Below are positions 35,340-47,149 of a stretch of DNA of 64,000 bases, piece after piece. The notes below the pieces were generated by a model, which was not told the DNA's origin, ran no database searches, and was given only the letters and a program-made list of their open reading frames with translations. Positions within the stretch are counted from its first letter, which is position 1; every line of letters begins with the position of its first letter. The translations under genes and the position numbers were made by a program. Location of the stretch: NCBI GenBank assembly GCA_035079385.1, contig JAVHKY010000055.1, positions 434,001 through 498,000 of the forward strand, in the 5' to 3' direction. Source of the stretch: Aspidiotus rigidus (lineage: Eukaryota > Arthropoda > Insecta > Hemiptera > Diaspididae).

Positions 35340-35912
35340 AATCAAGTGGGATGGACATTGACTTAATGGTTTGTAGGAGGCTTAACAGAAAAAGCCTTCA
35401 TTCTACCACCTCCCTCCCCAGGGATTCACACCTAGATAGGAGGAAATGTTGGATTAGACTTCCTTACTTGGGTATATTTTTGTTGAAGTTGGGCCGTGTG
35501 CTCAGTCGTTTTGGGTTCCAACCGGAATTTTATAATACTAACACGGTAAAAAGTTTATTTGTGAAATTAAAAGACCCTATTCCTCTAGGCTAGAGCAGTG
35601 GTGTATACAGCAAAGCCTGCAATAGTTGCCCTGGAGTTTATGTAGGAATGCCCGGTCGTCAGTTCCAAAAAAGAATTGATGAGCCTTAAAAAGCGTGAGA
35701 GAAGGGTAACTTGGGTGAGTCACCCTTTGCCTACCACCTTATTGAAAGTGATCACAGGGTCGAAGAGGGGTCTGGTACCCTCCTCCATTAGGAGAACTGA
35801 TACTTTAAACGTATGGCTTTGGAATATCAAAATCATTCGTCACGGGAATAATGAAGACTTCACCGTCTTAAACAGGTATATTCCTGATGAGGGTCTTGTT
35901 GAGTTACCCTAG
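35340..35912 (+). mobile_element. Degenerate Penelope-like retroelement fragment (linker and GIY-YIG region)
   Basis: The frame at 35,351-35,593 contains RLPYLGIFLLKLGRVLSRFG, then TNTVKSLFVKLKDPIPLG, typical of the region after the reverse transcriptase of Penelope-like elements. After a stop, 'PGVYVGMPGRQFQKRIDE' and 'YHLIESDHRVEEGSG' follow in shifted frames. These fit the GIY-YIG endonuclease domain. Several stops and shifts are present and the reverse transcriptase core is missing, so it is a dead 3' fragment. Assignment is by recalled family pattern. Confidence 0.7.
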
Positions 35913-36172
35913 GAGAACGATCAACACTTTAAAAATTAATAATCATTTCTAAATTTTTTGCCTCCGCATTCCCGATACATTTTTCTATGCATGAATTCGG
36001 CAGAATTTCTTTCAACTGCGCGTACCTGTTGTCTGCACGAATTCAGGGTACCACTAAAAATGATAACTTGCTGAATGCGCGCAATCTACACTTAAGTATT
36101 GCCAATCGCGCGCACTCGTCAGTATTTTGCGCATACTTGTCAATTACAATGCCGACTGCAGGCTGTCAGCAA

Positions 36173-36766
36173 GTGATGGGCAATAGTTGATAGTTTCATA
36201 CTATCGATAGTCCCGATAGTTTCTCTTGAAACTATTGATACTATGGATAGTTTGGGTAAAAAATATCGATCAAGAGAAAAGCAGCTATGACAGAGATGAG
36301 ATAAGTACTTTTCTCCTTATTGTAATTTCTTCCTCCCAAGCATGTCAAAGAATGCATTTCAGTGTTACCAGATTTCAGAATGAGCAGATGTACATAACAG
36401 ATAGTACTATTTCTAGTACAGCAACAGCATGGTATGAGGTGAAATAATGAAATCACATCAGATATCCAGATATCCTCTTCAGTTTTCCCAATAGAAGGGA
36501 ATGCTTAGTTGAACAGTGCTCAACTACTCGTCTCGTGGCACACCAATTCCGGTTGTAATTCACTAATTCTCTGTTTTTATCAATATTTTGTGGTAATTGT
36601 GATTTTGATAAGAAAAGGAAAAAAATTCCAAACTATCGCTAGTTTCTGAAACTGTCGACGATACTATCGCCGTGTTTTTTTTTTTTTTACAAAACTATCA
36701 TTAGTCCCGATAGTTTTCCTTCAAAACTATCGATATCGATAGTTTATCGATAGTTCCCCAATGCCA
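36173..36766. mobile_element. hAT-like element with CTATCGATAG repeats (8-bp TSD)
   Basis: A 594-bp insertion bounded by the exact 8-bp duplication GTCAGCAA (36,165-36,172 and 36,767-36,774). The ends, 'gtgatgggcaatag' and 'ttccccaatgcca', are imperfect inverted partners. Near both ends are many 'actatcgatag' words. Removing it restores the uninterrupted right terminus of the surrounding GCGCGCA element. Confidence 0.8.
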
Positions 36767-36910
36767 GTCAGCAAAGTGGTTAATGACTGCGCGCATTTGG
36801 TAAAATTGCTGAAGACTGCGCGCATTGTGCAATTGCCCGAATTCGGTGTAACGTATATATAGTCAATGGTTGTACCTACAAGCCTGTAAGGCAGTGTCAC
36901 GAACGCTCAC

Positions 36911-37133
36911 TGGGGGCTCCGTCCAATGCATTTGTTTATGGATGATGATCAGAAAATATTTTCAACAAAGTAAATATCTGAGAGTGGTTTCAAATTAAAG
37001 AAAATTTTAATCTCTACCCATTTTTATTCTTATGATTTTTCCGTAGAAATTCCTTTCAAGTAGTTATTTGAAAAAGAAAACTTCAAATTCTAATATTGCG
37101 TAAATGCACACCGATAACACGAGCCCCCAGTGA
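36911..37133. repeat. Inverted repeat 'ctcactgggggctc'
   Basis: 'cactgggggctc' at 36,917 and 'gagcccccagtg' ending about 37,133 form short inverted ends. A separate hairpin (37,171-37,258, 'caaaagggcacc' against 'gggtgccctttgg') follows. Both precede STT3B. Confidence 0.5.
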
Positions 37134-37571
37134 GTTTTTGCGTTGGTTTGCGACATTGCTTTATATACTCCTACAAATGAGGAAGTATCTGTCAAAAGGG
37201 CACCAGATCAATGTAATTCTTATGAAACGGGTGCCCTTTGGCAGATAACTCCTCAAATACAATACATTACAATAATGCCAATAATTCTCTTCGCTGCAGC
37301 GCGATGCTAGCGCTGTCCAGTTCGAATAAAAACAACAATAACAACATCAACAACTCACATTCTATATGGAATGTAGATCTATGTGTGTCTGTACCAATCC
37401 CAACAGACTACGTTTTGTATCCACAGGCTGTACCTACCTACACAGTGCACTCCGGTCCGAGGTTCTTGCCTTTATATTTTCGAATGGAATGTATTAAAGT
37501 ATAGTTACTTAAAGTTCTTGTCGTTGTTGGAAATTTCTGTAGGAATCGGTGGAAAGTTTTCCTGATATATT

Positions 37572-40500
37572 ATGTGGGAAAATTTGATTGATAATCCTAC
37601 AGGATGGAAAAAATTGATAATATTTATCATATTGCTTTTAGCCTGGGTGGCTGGATTTTCTTCCCGGCTATTTGCTGTCATCCGATTCGAGAGTATTATT
37701 CACGAATTCGATCCATGGTAAAATTTTCAATACGAATGAAATGTTCTTGAAAATAGGTCGGTGTGCTTGATCATTTTGAGAAAATAACTTGAATTTCTCC
37801 TCGCAGGTTCAATTATCGAGCGACGGCTTACATGGTGCAACATGATTTCTATGAATTTCTCAACTGGTTCGATGAACGAGCGTGGTATCCGCTTGGTCGA
37901 ATAGTCGGTGGAACTGTTTACCCAGGACTGATGATTACATCTGGCAGTATCCATTACTTATTACATTCCCTAAATATTCCTATTCACATAAGAGACATTT
38001 GCGTGTTTTTAGCACCCATTTTCAGGTAAGGTTCTTGTTGATTACTAATCATATTCTAGCGATTTTAATACTGCTCTGAATGTGGTGTAGTGGATTGACA
38101 GCGATTGCTACTTACTTCCTGACGAAGGAATTATGGTCTGAAGGAGCGGGATTATTTGCCGCTTGTTTCATTGCTATTGTACCAGGGTACATAAGTCGAT
38201 CCGTTGCCGGGAGTTATGACAACGAAGGAATAGCTATATTCGCATTACAATTTACGTATTACTTATGGGTGAGAATGAATGCTCTCGTGATTTTAGGATG
38301 TGTTCGATGTAGAGCAACATTGGAAAATCTATTCTATTTGCAGGTGAAGTCAGTCAGCACTGGATCAATTTTTTGGGCCACTTTAACATCGATTTCCTAT
38401 TTTTACATGGTGAGACTAATTTTCTAGAAAATTAAACATATGTAAAACGAAAATAGTAAAAGATGGATGTCTCATACAGGTTTCAGCGTGGGGTGGTTAC
38501 GTTTTCATCACAAACCTTATTCCGTTACATGTATTTGTACTTCTACTTATGGGTAGATACTCTCACCGTTTGTTCGTCAGTTACACGGTATTTTATATTC
38601 TTGGTCTTATTATGAGTATGCAGATACCTTTCGTCGGATTCCAACCTATTCGTACCAGTGAACATATGGCCGCTTCAGGTATGGTATGTGGACGAATAAT
38701 GCGACTACTACGTTCAGATCGAGAATGACGTAATTATGTATGTTTGTAGGGGTATTTGCTTTGATGATAGCAGTAGCAACACTGCGCTATATTGGCTCAA
38801 AAGTGTCAAAGGCCGAATTCAAATTCCTTTTCAAATTGGGTATGGTAGTAGCTGCGAGTAGTGTGTTTTTAACTGTTGTAATATTGACATATTTAGGGGT
38901 TGTTGCACCGTGGAGCGGAAGGTTAGTGATTTATTTCTTGACTCCTTTCAAATGCGCAATTTGCTTTAGATAGAATTATCTCGTAGATTCTACTCTTTAT
39001 GGGATACGACCTATGCAAAAATTCACATTCCCATCATCGCTTCGGTATCGGAACATCAGCCTACCACTTGGTTCTCGTTCTTCTTCGATTTGCATATGCT
39101 CGTCTCTATGTTTCCAGTCGGACTATGGTATTGTTTGAAAGATTTGACAGATACACGCGTATTTGGTGAGTATCTTTTGGGCGGCTATATGAATCATGTT
39201 GGGGAAAAAAATGCACTAAAACAGTTTTATTGTTCAGTGGTTCTATACGTGATTAGCGCCGTGTACTTCGCTGGTGTGATGGTACGTCTTATGCTCACCC
39301 TTACACCGGTGGTTTGCGTGTTAAGTGGTATCGCGTTTTCTTTGATTTTTGATTGCCATATGAGAGAAGAGGACTTGATGAATAAAGAAATTGAACCTGA
39401 GACTGAAAAGAAAAAAGTCACGAATGAAAAAGTGAGTACAAATTTGCTCGTAGGTCGTTAAATTTGTATAATAAAATGTTCCAAATAATTCGAATTCCAG
39501 TCAAGAAGTAATTTATCTCGCAAATCAAGGACCAATGCAGACATGCGGCGTAGCGATGGTACACCCGATGCTTTAGGGTTGAATATACGATGCGTGATAA
39601 TTGTATCGGCCGTGCTCATGTTGATGTTGTTCGCCGCTCACTGCACTTGGGTTACCAGCAACGCGTATTCTAGTCCTAGTATAGTACTGGCTTCCTATTC
39701 CAGTGATGGGTTAGCATTACATGATAAGAGATTTTGCAGTTTTAATAAATAATGAATTAATTTAATTGATTAACGATATTTTCATTTAGATCTCGTCAAA
39801 TTCTCGATGACTTCAGAGAAGCGTATTATTGGCTGTCGCGTAATACAGACTCCGACGCTAGAGTAATGAGTTGGTGGGATTACGGATATCAAATAGCCGG
39901 AATGGCTAATCGTACGACGTTAGTTGACAATAATACATGGAATAATAGCCATATTGCGCTCGTGAGTCCATTATTTTTCAATATTTTACGAAGTATCATT
40001 AAGACTTGACCTCGAGCGGAGAATCATGTTATTTACTATCTTCGTGCTAATATCCACACATTTGTAGGTCGGTAAAGCGATGGCATCAACCGAAGTAGAG
40101 GCGTATAAAATAATGACGTCTTTAGACGTCGATTACGTGCTAGTTATTTTTGGTGGCGTCATCGGATACTCTGGTGATGATATCAATAAATTTCTGTGGA
40201 TGGTGAGAATCGCCGAAGGTGAACATCCCAAAGATATCAGGGTAGGTATGAAGAATCTTGATTTGTTCGGAAGTTTTTAATGTATATAAAACGTTATGTC
40301 TCATCCTTTGACTTGCAACTACTTTTATTCACATGGTAGATCCATTTTTTTTTCTTTTCTTCCTTCTATTCATACCCTACTTCTTTTTGTCTCTGGTTTC
40401 GTTTTTTATTCTTTTTTTTTCTTTTATTTCTTGGAAAGATTGAATAAGTATTAATAGAGGAGTGACAAAAAAGCAATATCTACTGTTTATCCAAAAGGTT

Positions 40501-41653
40501 TTCGATAACTAAAATATTTCTTGTCGAAAAATCGTACTACCGCGTACCATGACGTAGTAACTGTACTTGAAAAATTTGTGTGAACATTGCCCGAATTCAA
40601 GTTGTACTCTACTTTGAAGTTGGATATTGAAGTTGATTTATCATATTTTGATCTAACGTATACTTGAAAAATTATCTTTAAACGTATTTTGTACATCCTG
40701 TTGCAGGAGGGTGACTATTTCACGGAACGAGGAGAATTCCGTATCGATAAAGATGGCTCTCCTATTTTACTGAATTGTCTCATGTACAAGTTGAGTTATT
40801 ATAATTTTGGTGACTTGAAGGTGAAACTTTTGATTTTTTTTGAAATAAATCAATTATTTTGTGATCATGATTCGTGAAAAATACGCTTACAGTTGGATTT
40901 CCATACACCAGCCGGTTATGACCGTACCCGAAATACTGTGATAGGAAACAAAAACTTTCATCTCACTTATCTAGAAGAAGCATACACGACTGAACATTGG
41001 CTCGTGAGGATTTACAGGTATAATTTGACTATCATGCTTTATCAGTAAATCAAGGCTAACAAGGCGCGCGCATTCCATTTTTCATATAAATTTTCAATTT
41101 TCTCACTCATTAATTGTCTTGTATTAGGGTGAAGAAACCAGATGAGTTCAACCGCCCTCGCATTCCTGTTATGTACAGAGAGATTCCTATTCCGCACTCG
41201 TTTGTTTCAAAGAAGGTAATTAATGGACGCAAATGAATTAATATCGATCATGTAAGAAAATTCAATGCCCTCCACAAAATTTTTAATTTAAAAAACGACA
41301 AAATTGTATTATTGTCGAATTTTCATTGCTTTAATTGTGATTATTTTTTTTCTTCATTTTTCTTCATCGTATAAGCTGCCTAAGGATAACAAGTGAGGTA
41401 CGTCATCTGAATTTGATACTGAAATGTACCTTTTCTTTTTTTCCTTTTTGACGACAGTGAAATGTTGAACTAAATGTTGACCTATTACATTAAGCATGCT
41501 TAGGAATTCATAAGAAATAATTTAGTTACTTTTAATTAATTCAACCCATTTTGTTTGATAATATTTCAGAGCGGTAACAAGAAGAAAGGAACTGTCAGGG
41601 ATAAACCGGTGAAAGTTAAAGTTCGGAAAATGAATCCCACGGTTGTGTCGTGA
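37572..41653 (+). CDS. STT3B: STT3B, catalytic subunit of oligosaccharyltransferase (complete, 772 aa)
   Basis: Transfers the preassembled glycan from dolichol pyrophosphate to Asn-X-Ser/Thr sites in the ER lumen. Exons: 37,572-37,717; 37,807-38,025; 38,091-38,268; 38,344-38,409; 38,480-38,678; 38,750-38,921; 38,987-39,165; 39,238-39,431; 39,501-39,709; 39,790-39,961; 40,068-40,241; 40,707-40,820; 40,893-41,017; 41,128-41,215; 41,570-41,653. All borders are GT-AG and phases agree. Key sites: EFDPW (D47, catalytic loop), GSYDNEG (162-168), SVSE (346-349), WWDYG (549-553), DDINKFLWM (615-623). It matches STT3B rather than STT3A, e.g. [23 protein letters not shown] and [10 protein letters not shown]. 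An in-frame stop lies 9 nt upstream of the chosen ATG. The N-terminus is short (about 16 aa before the first membrane segment); an upstream exon remains possible. The last exon adds a basic tail, as in insect STT3B. Confidence 0.95.
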
Positions 41654-43294
41654 ATATTGAATGCTGAAAATTTTAGATTATGAAATTTTTTCGTCTTCCT
41701 GGAAATTTTTTTCACCTTTTCCTTGTTTTCAGTTATATTATCGTGGTCAATATAGTGTTTAAATAGAAGGAGAGAGGTGGTCGAAAGAAAGGAGCAAGTT
41801 TTCTGTTTTGTTTCCATGAGGCCTCTGTTTGTATGACCAAATGTGTAGATTTCTTTTTTCGAATGATCGTCTGAGATGTGAGCTGTTTCGTCCTACTGTA
41901 TCTAGTTCAGAGCATGTTTTCATTTTCAATACGAGGGTTGGACCTCAAATAATCTATTGATCATTTTTTGTTTTATTTGACATTTGTTGTATTGAATGCT
42001 AGTTCATGAGTTTTCATTTAATCGCTTTTGTAAATTTCAGAGGTAGTTTTCAATCATATCACATTCTTAAAATTCTCCTTTCTCAACTCACTTGAAAACA
42101 AACTTCACTGAGAATAGATCGTTGTGTAATATTGTTACAGAGTGCAAATAACTAAAATTTAGCTTGAAAGTTAGTTATATGGGGGAATTGTTATTTATAA
42201 TTTCATATGAGAAGTACTGGTTAGTAAACAATAAATTCATGTTCGAGGTTCAAGCACTTTTGAATAATGAAGGAATTTCTTCCATGAGGTCTTACAATGA
42301 AGGTACATTTTTTCACGAGTTCTCTCAGATTCATCGAATATGTTAGGTATAATATTTTGGATATTTTCGTACTTAGTTGCTAAGACTTGATTAGAGAGAA
42401 AACGTCTCAATCGTGAGTACCATTTTTTCATCATTATCTCGACCTCGAGCCCAATACTTTTGATTCTATCATAACAATTATGTCATCTAATTGATTCTTT
42501 TTCTCATAAAATTCCAACCAAGTGTGATTTTTTTCCGTGATAAAGTCAGAATTCTCACGTAAGTTAATTATTAAAATTGAGTTAATTTTTGAATCCAACT
42601 TCTTCGCTCATTGTATCAATCTTTCCCATGAAAACCTAACTTGGTTTTTCGCTCGATTCCATGAAATGAAGTAACACGCACAAATGAAAAGCTTTTTAAT
42701 GCATATTCTGAACATCGGGTCTATCTCATACGACCATCCAACAAAGGGGTTGCTACTTCTCCGTTTTCTGAATAAAAATACTTCAATAAATGAACTAGAG
42801 TTGATTTTGAGACATTACTTCTCACTGCAAAATCTGTGATTTCATTAAATGTTGGTATGATTACACGTTGTTTTTTCTTCTACACATCGGTAGGCGGTAG
42901 ACGCGACAGCATCAATGCAAGACACTTGAATTTTTCGTAACACTTCGAATAAGTGCTGCAGAAATAACTTTCCATTTCTTTTTTCATTGATGTAGATACA
43001 CGAAACTCGTCAATGCAAATTTCAACGGGTTGGTAAAGAAAAAAGAGCTCCAACAGAAATTCATTTAAATTTTCTGAAATTACAAACATTTGGACTTCAA
43101 TATAGTCGGAGAAAATCATATTTACTCTTCAAGGAACTAATTACTGAAAGCTCTAATTGAATTGAAAATATAATGGTAGCAGATTATTATTGCATTCATA
43201 ATTGCTGAATATCGATTTTCAGTTATATAGCCTACCGAAATTCTGCCGTGATTAAGTACTTTCTATACAAGCGGGTAAATTGGCGTTTCAACGG
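41654..43294. other. STT3B 3' UTR and downstream gene-free stretch
   Basis: Begins with the probable 3' UTR of STT3B. A candidate polyadenylation signal AATAAA lies at 42,230-42,235; another is near 42,770. No second gene recognised. A minus-strand open frame at 42,880-43,119 has no domain I can name. Confidence 0.45.
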
Positions 43295-43302
43295 GTTGCG
43301 TT

Positions 43303-43485
43303 CAGTGGCGGATTTACGGACGGGCAACATGGGCTACTGCCCAGAGCGGTAAATTTTCGACGGTTAGAGGGGGCGGCAAATTTTTAAGAAAAAATTATTA
43401 AAAGCTCACATGAAAAGAAAAAAATTCAAAGGGGGCGACATTTTGTCGAGTGCCCTTGGTGATTGAGACCCTGAATCCGCCACTG
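43303..43485. mobile_element. hAT-like MITE, 183 bp (8-bp TSD)
   Basis: Termini 'cagtggcggatttacgg' and the inverted 'ctgaatccgccactg', flanked by the exact 8-bp duplication GTTGCGTT (43,295-43,302 and 43,486-43,493). The interior contains 'gggggcg' motifs. Similar in style to 55,002-55,160. Confidence 0.9.
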
Positions 43486-44370
43486 GTTGCGTTTCCGACA
43501 CACGCTCGCAACTCCTTGAAACACCACTTGACCCGCGAGTGCTGCGAACGATGTTTTTCTTAGAAAGCATTTTCCTTACGAATGTGTAGGCCTAGTAAAA
43601 ATATGTTGCCTCATAGCGCCCTTTTAATAGAGATAAAACATGAGTCATATCAAACGTGGTTTTCATTTCGCACCGAGGGAGTTTTTTTCGTTTTGATTTC
43701 GCACCTAGGGAATATTGGTAAGCTATCATCAATTTTGTGATCTCCAAAAATACCCTTGTCTTCTACTTCTCGATTGTAAATGAAGAAAAATCTCATACAC
43801 AACACGGTTGGAAACGGCCGTTTCTCGGTTTGTATGACTCATCAAGAAATAGCTCATATTTCTAACCCTTGTAGCGTAAAGAACTATACCAACCTCTTGT
43901 GCTAAACAACCAGTCTGAAATACGTTCTCCTCTTCCAATAGCAGCATTCACTTTCTTGACGAATTCTGCAAATTTGTGATACCGGTAACTGAGAAGTTTC
44001 TCGTTGCTCAAAATTCTCAAATTCAGGTTTTCTTCCATAAATTTGCTGGTATTTATCAGAACCAAAAATGACCCCGCATTAGAAATTAGAATTAATTTTG
44101 TTTGATTCCGGTGGTGCTTACCTACTCAACTGCTTCGCTTTTTCATTTTGTTCTTCATAAAGATACGACGTGACCTGCAGTAAGGTGTTCTCCGTTAGTT
44201 CTTTGTTATGACGCTAGAGTTCCTTACTGCAGGTCACCTGACTTGCAGTTAAGGTGTTCTTCTTATTAGTGATGGGCAAAAACCGGTTGTTTCGAACTAC
44301 CGGTAGTACCGGAGGTGAGAACATCGAACAACCGGAGCATCGGTAGGTACTACCGGTACTGCCGGTAGTT

Positions 44371-44818
44371 CAGGGCCGTAGCTAGAAATTTTTCTAGGGG
44401 GGTCAAGGAGGGGTAAGAATGAAATGACAAATATATGGGGATAAGGAATGATCACGAAACAGAAAACAAGTGACTTGATATCAATAGAGAAATAATGACA
44501 AATTTTTCAATGTGCCCTAGTACGTGTATAATATGTATATATGAAAAAGACATTCGCGGGAATATTTGATATAAATTATTTAAAATAATTGTAAGTTTCT
44601 CTCCAAATCTGAACTTGTTGTACAAATACGATTAAGCTCATTCCTTCATGAATCATCAATTATGATGATTGATATTGGTTCTGTTTCTGTAGTCATTTTT
44701 TGCGAGAAAGGACGATTTTCGAGGGTGGAGCACATTTTCATCATTTTTTATTGGGGGGGTCAAAATAAAATGCCAGGGGGGTCATTGACCCATTTGCCCC
44801 CCCGTAGCTACGGCCCTG
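44371..44818. mobile_element. Nested hAT-like element, 448 bp (8-bp TSD)
   Basis: Termini 'cagggccgtagct' and 'agctacggccctg', flanked by the exact 8-bp duplication CGGTAGTT (44,363-44,370 and 44,819-44,826). The target is one of the ACCGGTAGT repeats of the surrounding element. Confidence 0.9.
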
Positions 44819-44972
44819 CGGTAGTTTTTATCCGCAGTCAAAAATTAGTACTATCTACGGCATAATATTGTATTTTCAAGTTATCTACGCCATAATATTG
44901 TATTTTCAAGTTTTTACAACGTTATAAACTGAAAAAGAGTAGAAAAAACAAATCCACTTATTTCACATGGCA

Positions 44973-45221
44973 CTTAGACCATATAGTACATAGACCGCTA
45001 ATAGTGATAAAAAGCTTGTCGGAACATAGGGAATTCTGTAAGTCGGCAAGGTCTCACGGCGTTAATGTGAGTGGGCGTGGCATCGCTCACATCCCCTTAC
45101 GTCGCATGCACCGAACCATCCATACCAAACCTTCCCGACTTATAGCCAACCTCCTATGTTCCGACAACTGATAACGTCATTTACATAGGCTGTCGGCGGT
45201 CTATGTACTATATGGTCTAAG
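44973..45221. mobile_element. Nested hAT-like MITE with CTTAGACCATATAG termini, copy 2 (8-bp TSD)
   Basis: A 249-bp element with the same termini as 34,497-34,757. It is flanked by the exact 8-bp duplication ACATGGCA (44,965-44,972 and 45,222-45,229), and is the third member of this nest. Confidence 0.9.
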
Positions 45222-45430
45222 ACATGGCAGCTTGGCACATACACATACACACTACACAGTTTTCAAAACAAAAAAAATTTTTCTGAAAACCTCCGGAGGA
45301 CCTCCGGAGGTTCCCGGTTTTGCTACCGGTAGTTTTGATTTGAAAAACAACCGGTAGTTTCGGTAGTTTTTTTGAAAAACAACCGGTACTACCGGAGGAA
45401 AAACCGGAGGTGCCCATCACTACTTCTTAT

Positions 45431-46600
45431 GACAGCAGAATACTGCCATAATTGATTGTAACTTTGGAGCAGCATGCGGAAGCCAGCCAAAAGCCTAAAG
45501 CCCTCATATTTTTGGGGTATTCGACTTCGTTTTTCGGTTTTCCAAAGCAGTGAACTGCTGTCAGCCAAAAGCTGAATTAAGCCGTATTATTTTTGGCTTC
45601 TTTTGGTAGATACTTTCGGCTGCCGATTATTCTCACAAAAATTTCAATTTATGATTCTTTTGACATAATAACTGTGAGCCCAACTGTAATAATTGGAGTT
45701 TTTAAATGGATCAATCGACGGATAATTTTTAAATCTTTTCTAGTTTTATTTTCATTTTTCATATTTCTCCCGCATGTCAAATCAATGAATCAATACAAGA
45801 ACAAGCGGCCCGCGACAGGCCGGAAGAGGTTCATGCACTCTGTTGATTGAATTATTTTTTGCATTCTTGCTTTGATTCTTGTTAGTGCCATACTAATTGA
45901 ATTGAAGTACATCAAAACTTACAGTCAGGCAAACTGTATCTTTTGGACAATGAAGGAAGACTATTTCTCTCTGATTGTTATTAATTATTATTATATGAAT
46001 TGACCTACGTCAATAAACCTTTGTACTACAGGGATGTCCACATAATCTCCACTCACAGAACAACTGAATAGTCACTTGCTTGTGTCTGTTTATGAATAAG
46101 CATTGTACCGTGTGAATAAATAAAACAAATTTCAGCTTGTTTCCCAAAATTATGTGGCTTTGGCTTCAGACGTTCAGCTTTCAGCCAACTTATCAACTCT
46201 ATTCTTAAGGCGCTAGAGGTATTCTCAAGAATGTAAACAAACACGTGATGTGGTGGGTGATTTTTAGTGAAGCGGTTCGACTTAATGCAAATCGCCTTAC
46301 TATTCTGCTTGATAATAGGCTAGGTAAGTAATAGGGAAGTACGCAATTCACGAGAGTAACGTACCAGCATAACTTTTGATGAATGTACGTGCTTCAGCAT
46401 GAGGATCATAAAGAGATGAACGAGGAGTTCTATTTTCACCAGGAGCAAAACTAATACCTTCGTTCAACAACAATACAGTTTCATCATCACAACACTTAGG
46501 TATCTACGTTATCCTGTTTTTCAATAAATTTTCCATCACTACCTGAACTTGAAATTTCATCACTTTCATTGCTACTATTAGTTGAACTACCACACATTGT
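45431..46600. other. Gene-free stretch with an AAGCC-rich patch
   Basis: 45,475-45,620 carries 'agccaaaagccta' words like the AAGCC-rich elements elsewhere, but clear termini are not seen. The rest is unassigned. Confidence 0.4.
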
Positions 46601-46604
46601 AGTA

Positions 46605-47085
46605 GGGCCCTGATATTTGTGATAATATTGTGTCTAATTGTAGTAAAGCTGATAGAACTAGCGAACAAAAACGGCGTAATTATTTGAAGAACAGAGCGAA
46701 CACGTTATGAGATGACGTTGCGAAAGAATCCTTAGTCGATTCTCACTACCGATAATATTTCGCATTTTTGATAGAAATACAGTCACGATCAACTACTTCT
46801 TTCGGATGAATCATTTCATCATACTCACCGATAGGGACATCGCATATTGTACGGTATAATTTACGTTTTCTCGGGCAAATGGTTTCACGTAAGTATTCAC
46901 TATATGCCGTTTTAAACATAATTCCTCTCTGTTCTTCAAATAATTACGCCGTTTTCGTTCGCTAGTTCTATCAGCTTTACTACAATTAGACACAATATTA
47001 TCACAAATATCAGGTTCACAATTCATCTGTTCAATCGTATTTTCGTATACACCTTTATTAACATTCTTATTTACTCGATTCATAT
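46605..47085. repeat. Inverted pair with a short basic open frame
   Basis: 46,605-46,710 is an inverted copy of about 46,915-47,015. The minus-strand frame at 46,811-47,083 (90 aa) contains ERKRRNYLKNREELCLKR, a basic stretch reminiscent of transposon-encoded nucleic-acid-binding tails. I cannot assign a family. Confidence 0.4.
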
Positions 47086-47149
47086 TTCTATTTCCATCTC
47101 GTTTATCATTAACTCGTTTATCGTTTATTCCACATCCTTCAATGGAAAT

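Larger units (their letters stand above)
34782..36858. mobile_element. TIR element rich in GCGCGCA motifs, hosting nested insertions
   Basis: Inverted termini of about 90 bp: 34,782-34,872 ('gccgaattcgggcaat...gcgcgcagtcttcag') against 36,763-36,858. Near both ends and in the middle (34,785-35,040; 35,990-36,135; 36,780-36,830) GCGCGCA/GCGCAT motifs recur about 12 times. Nested inside are a Penelope-like fragment and a 594-bp hAT-like element. The cluster resembles subterminal binding sites for a transposase. No transposase is seen, so it is probably non-autonomous. Confidence 0.65.
44268..45422. mobile_element. hAT-like element with ACCGGTAGT repeats, hosting two others (8-bp TSD)
   Basis: Outer termini TAGTGATGGGC and GCCCATCACTA, flanked by the exact 8-bp duplication CTTCTTAT (44,260-44,267 and 45,423-45,430). 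Both ends carry clusters of 'accggtagt'/'ccggagg' words (44,284-44,370 and 45,290-45,405), probably subterminal binding sites. Elements at 44,371-44,818 and 44,973-45,221 are inserted within it. Without them it is about 440 bp. Confidence 0.88.

Noticed and set aside
41376..41395. 17-nt candidate microexon of STT3B after exon 14
   Set aside because: Including it shifts the last exon out of frame and loses the basic tail; direct splicing of exon 14 to 41,570 keeps the frame.
42880..44065. Possible minus-strand gene fragments (42,880-43,119 and 43,862-44,065)
   Set aside because: Look protein-like in parts, but I recognise no domain, cannot join them with consistent splice phases, and the second segment is also open in another frame.
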